Of a DNA stretch of 64,000 bases, positions 63,947-64,000 are shown piece by piece. A program made the position numbers and the translations under genes. Source of the DNA: Chloroflexota bacterium (GTDB taxonomy: Bacteria; Chloroflexota; Anaerolineae; Aggregatilineales; Phototrophicaceae); NCBI GenBank assembly GCA_026706455.1, contig JAPOYS010000115.1:52240-116239 (forward strand). The letters are read 5' to 3'. The notes beneath the pieces were generated by a model. The model worked only from the letters and a program-made list of their open reading frames with translations, ran no database searches and was not told the DNA's origin. Each line of letters opens with the position of its first letter. The stretch's first letter is position 1.

Positions 63947-64000
63947 TGCCGGAGGTGGGAGTCGAACCCACACACCCGAAGGTACACGAGTTTGAGTCGT
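63947..64000 (-). tRNA. tRNA-Leu(CAA), 3' part (cut by window edge)
   Basis: On the minus strand the 3' acceptor half CTCCGGC plus discriminator A, a T-arm (GTGGGTTCGACTCCCAC), a long variable arm (GTACCTTCGGGTGTG type) and the anticodon arm CACGA-CTCAAAC-TCGTG are seen; the loop gives anticodon CAA. The long variable arm and the anticodon both fit leucine. The D-arm and 5' acceptor strand lie beyond base 64000. CCA is not encoded. Confidence 0.9.

Overview
This 64 kb window is a GC-rich, densely packed bacterial chromosome segment with no ribosomal genes and only one partial tRNA, at the right edge. The mix suggests an uncultured Chloroflexota (Anaerolineae-like) lineage: paired M16 peptidases, a Liv-type amino-acid ABC transporter with two substrate-binding proteins, PduO-type cobalamin adenosyltransferase, TIR/NACHT conflict proteins, an FmdB zinc ribbon and dispersed GGGCGA...TCGCCCCTAC palindromes. 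This placement is an inference from gene content; no phylogenetic marker was examined.

Layout. 0.2-3.2 kb: a Type IIG restriction-modification gene split by a run of nine G in its coding strand, apparently in an OFF phase. 3.3-7.5 kb: active and inactive M16 peptidase subunits, a TfoX C-terminal-domain protein and a FabF ketosynthase. 7.5-10.5 kb: two genes read only if in-frame UGA codons are decoded as selenocysteine (a UGSC-family protein and an AhpD-like peroxidase-related protein), with a thioredoxin-fusion protein between them. 10.5-13.5 kb: two poorly characterised proteins and a CgeB-like glycosyltransferase. 13.8-21.2 kb: a complete branched-chain amino-acid-type ABC transporter (two SBPs, LivH, an enlarged LivM, LivG, LivF). 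21.2-23.3 kb: a phosphotransferase and an EamA exporter.

23.4-32.2 kb is the most unusual part. It is a four-gene co-directional cluster coding for TIR-P-loop-HEAT, TIR-FGE-like, a small adaptor-like protein and a NACHT NTPase. The last two share a GHVxFAGxD beta-motif. I read it as a candidate anti-phage or cell-suicide system.

32.2-42 kb: a PQQ-type sugar dehydrogenase, a duplicated coiled-coil/membrane protein, mannose-6-phosphate isomerase, ClpB, a Trm112-like protein, a clan-A glycosidase and a flippase-like membrane protein. 41.9-45.9 kb: a Rieske ring-hydroxylating oxygenase gene cut in two by a 2,730 bp IS1595-like transposon. The element has 16 bp perfect terminal inverted repeats, an exact 8 bp target duplication and several passenger genes; removing it restores the reading frame.

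46-64 kb: an M50-like protease with a degenerate paralogue, a P1B-4 metal ATPase behind an inverted-repeat operator, an acyl-CoA ligase, UDP-glucose dehydrogenase, an inositol-catabolism-like pair (PfkB kinase and IolD), PurB, agmatine deiminase, an Nfu-N domain protein, FmdB, PyrD/PyrK-like proteins, a GT39-like membrane protein, cobalamin adenosyltransferase and the 3' part of tRNA-Leu(CAA).
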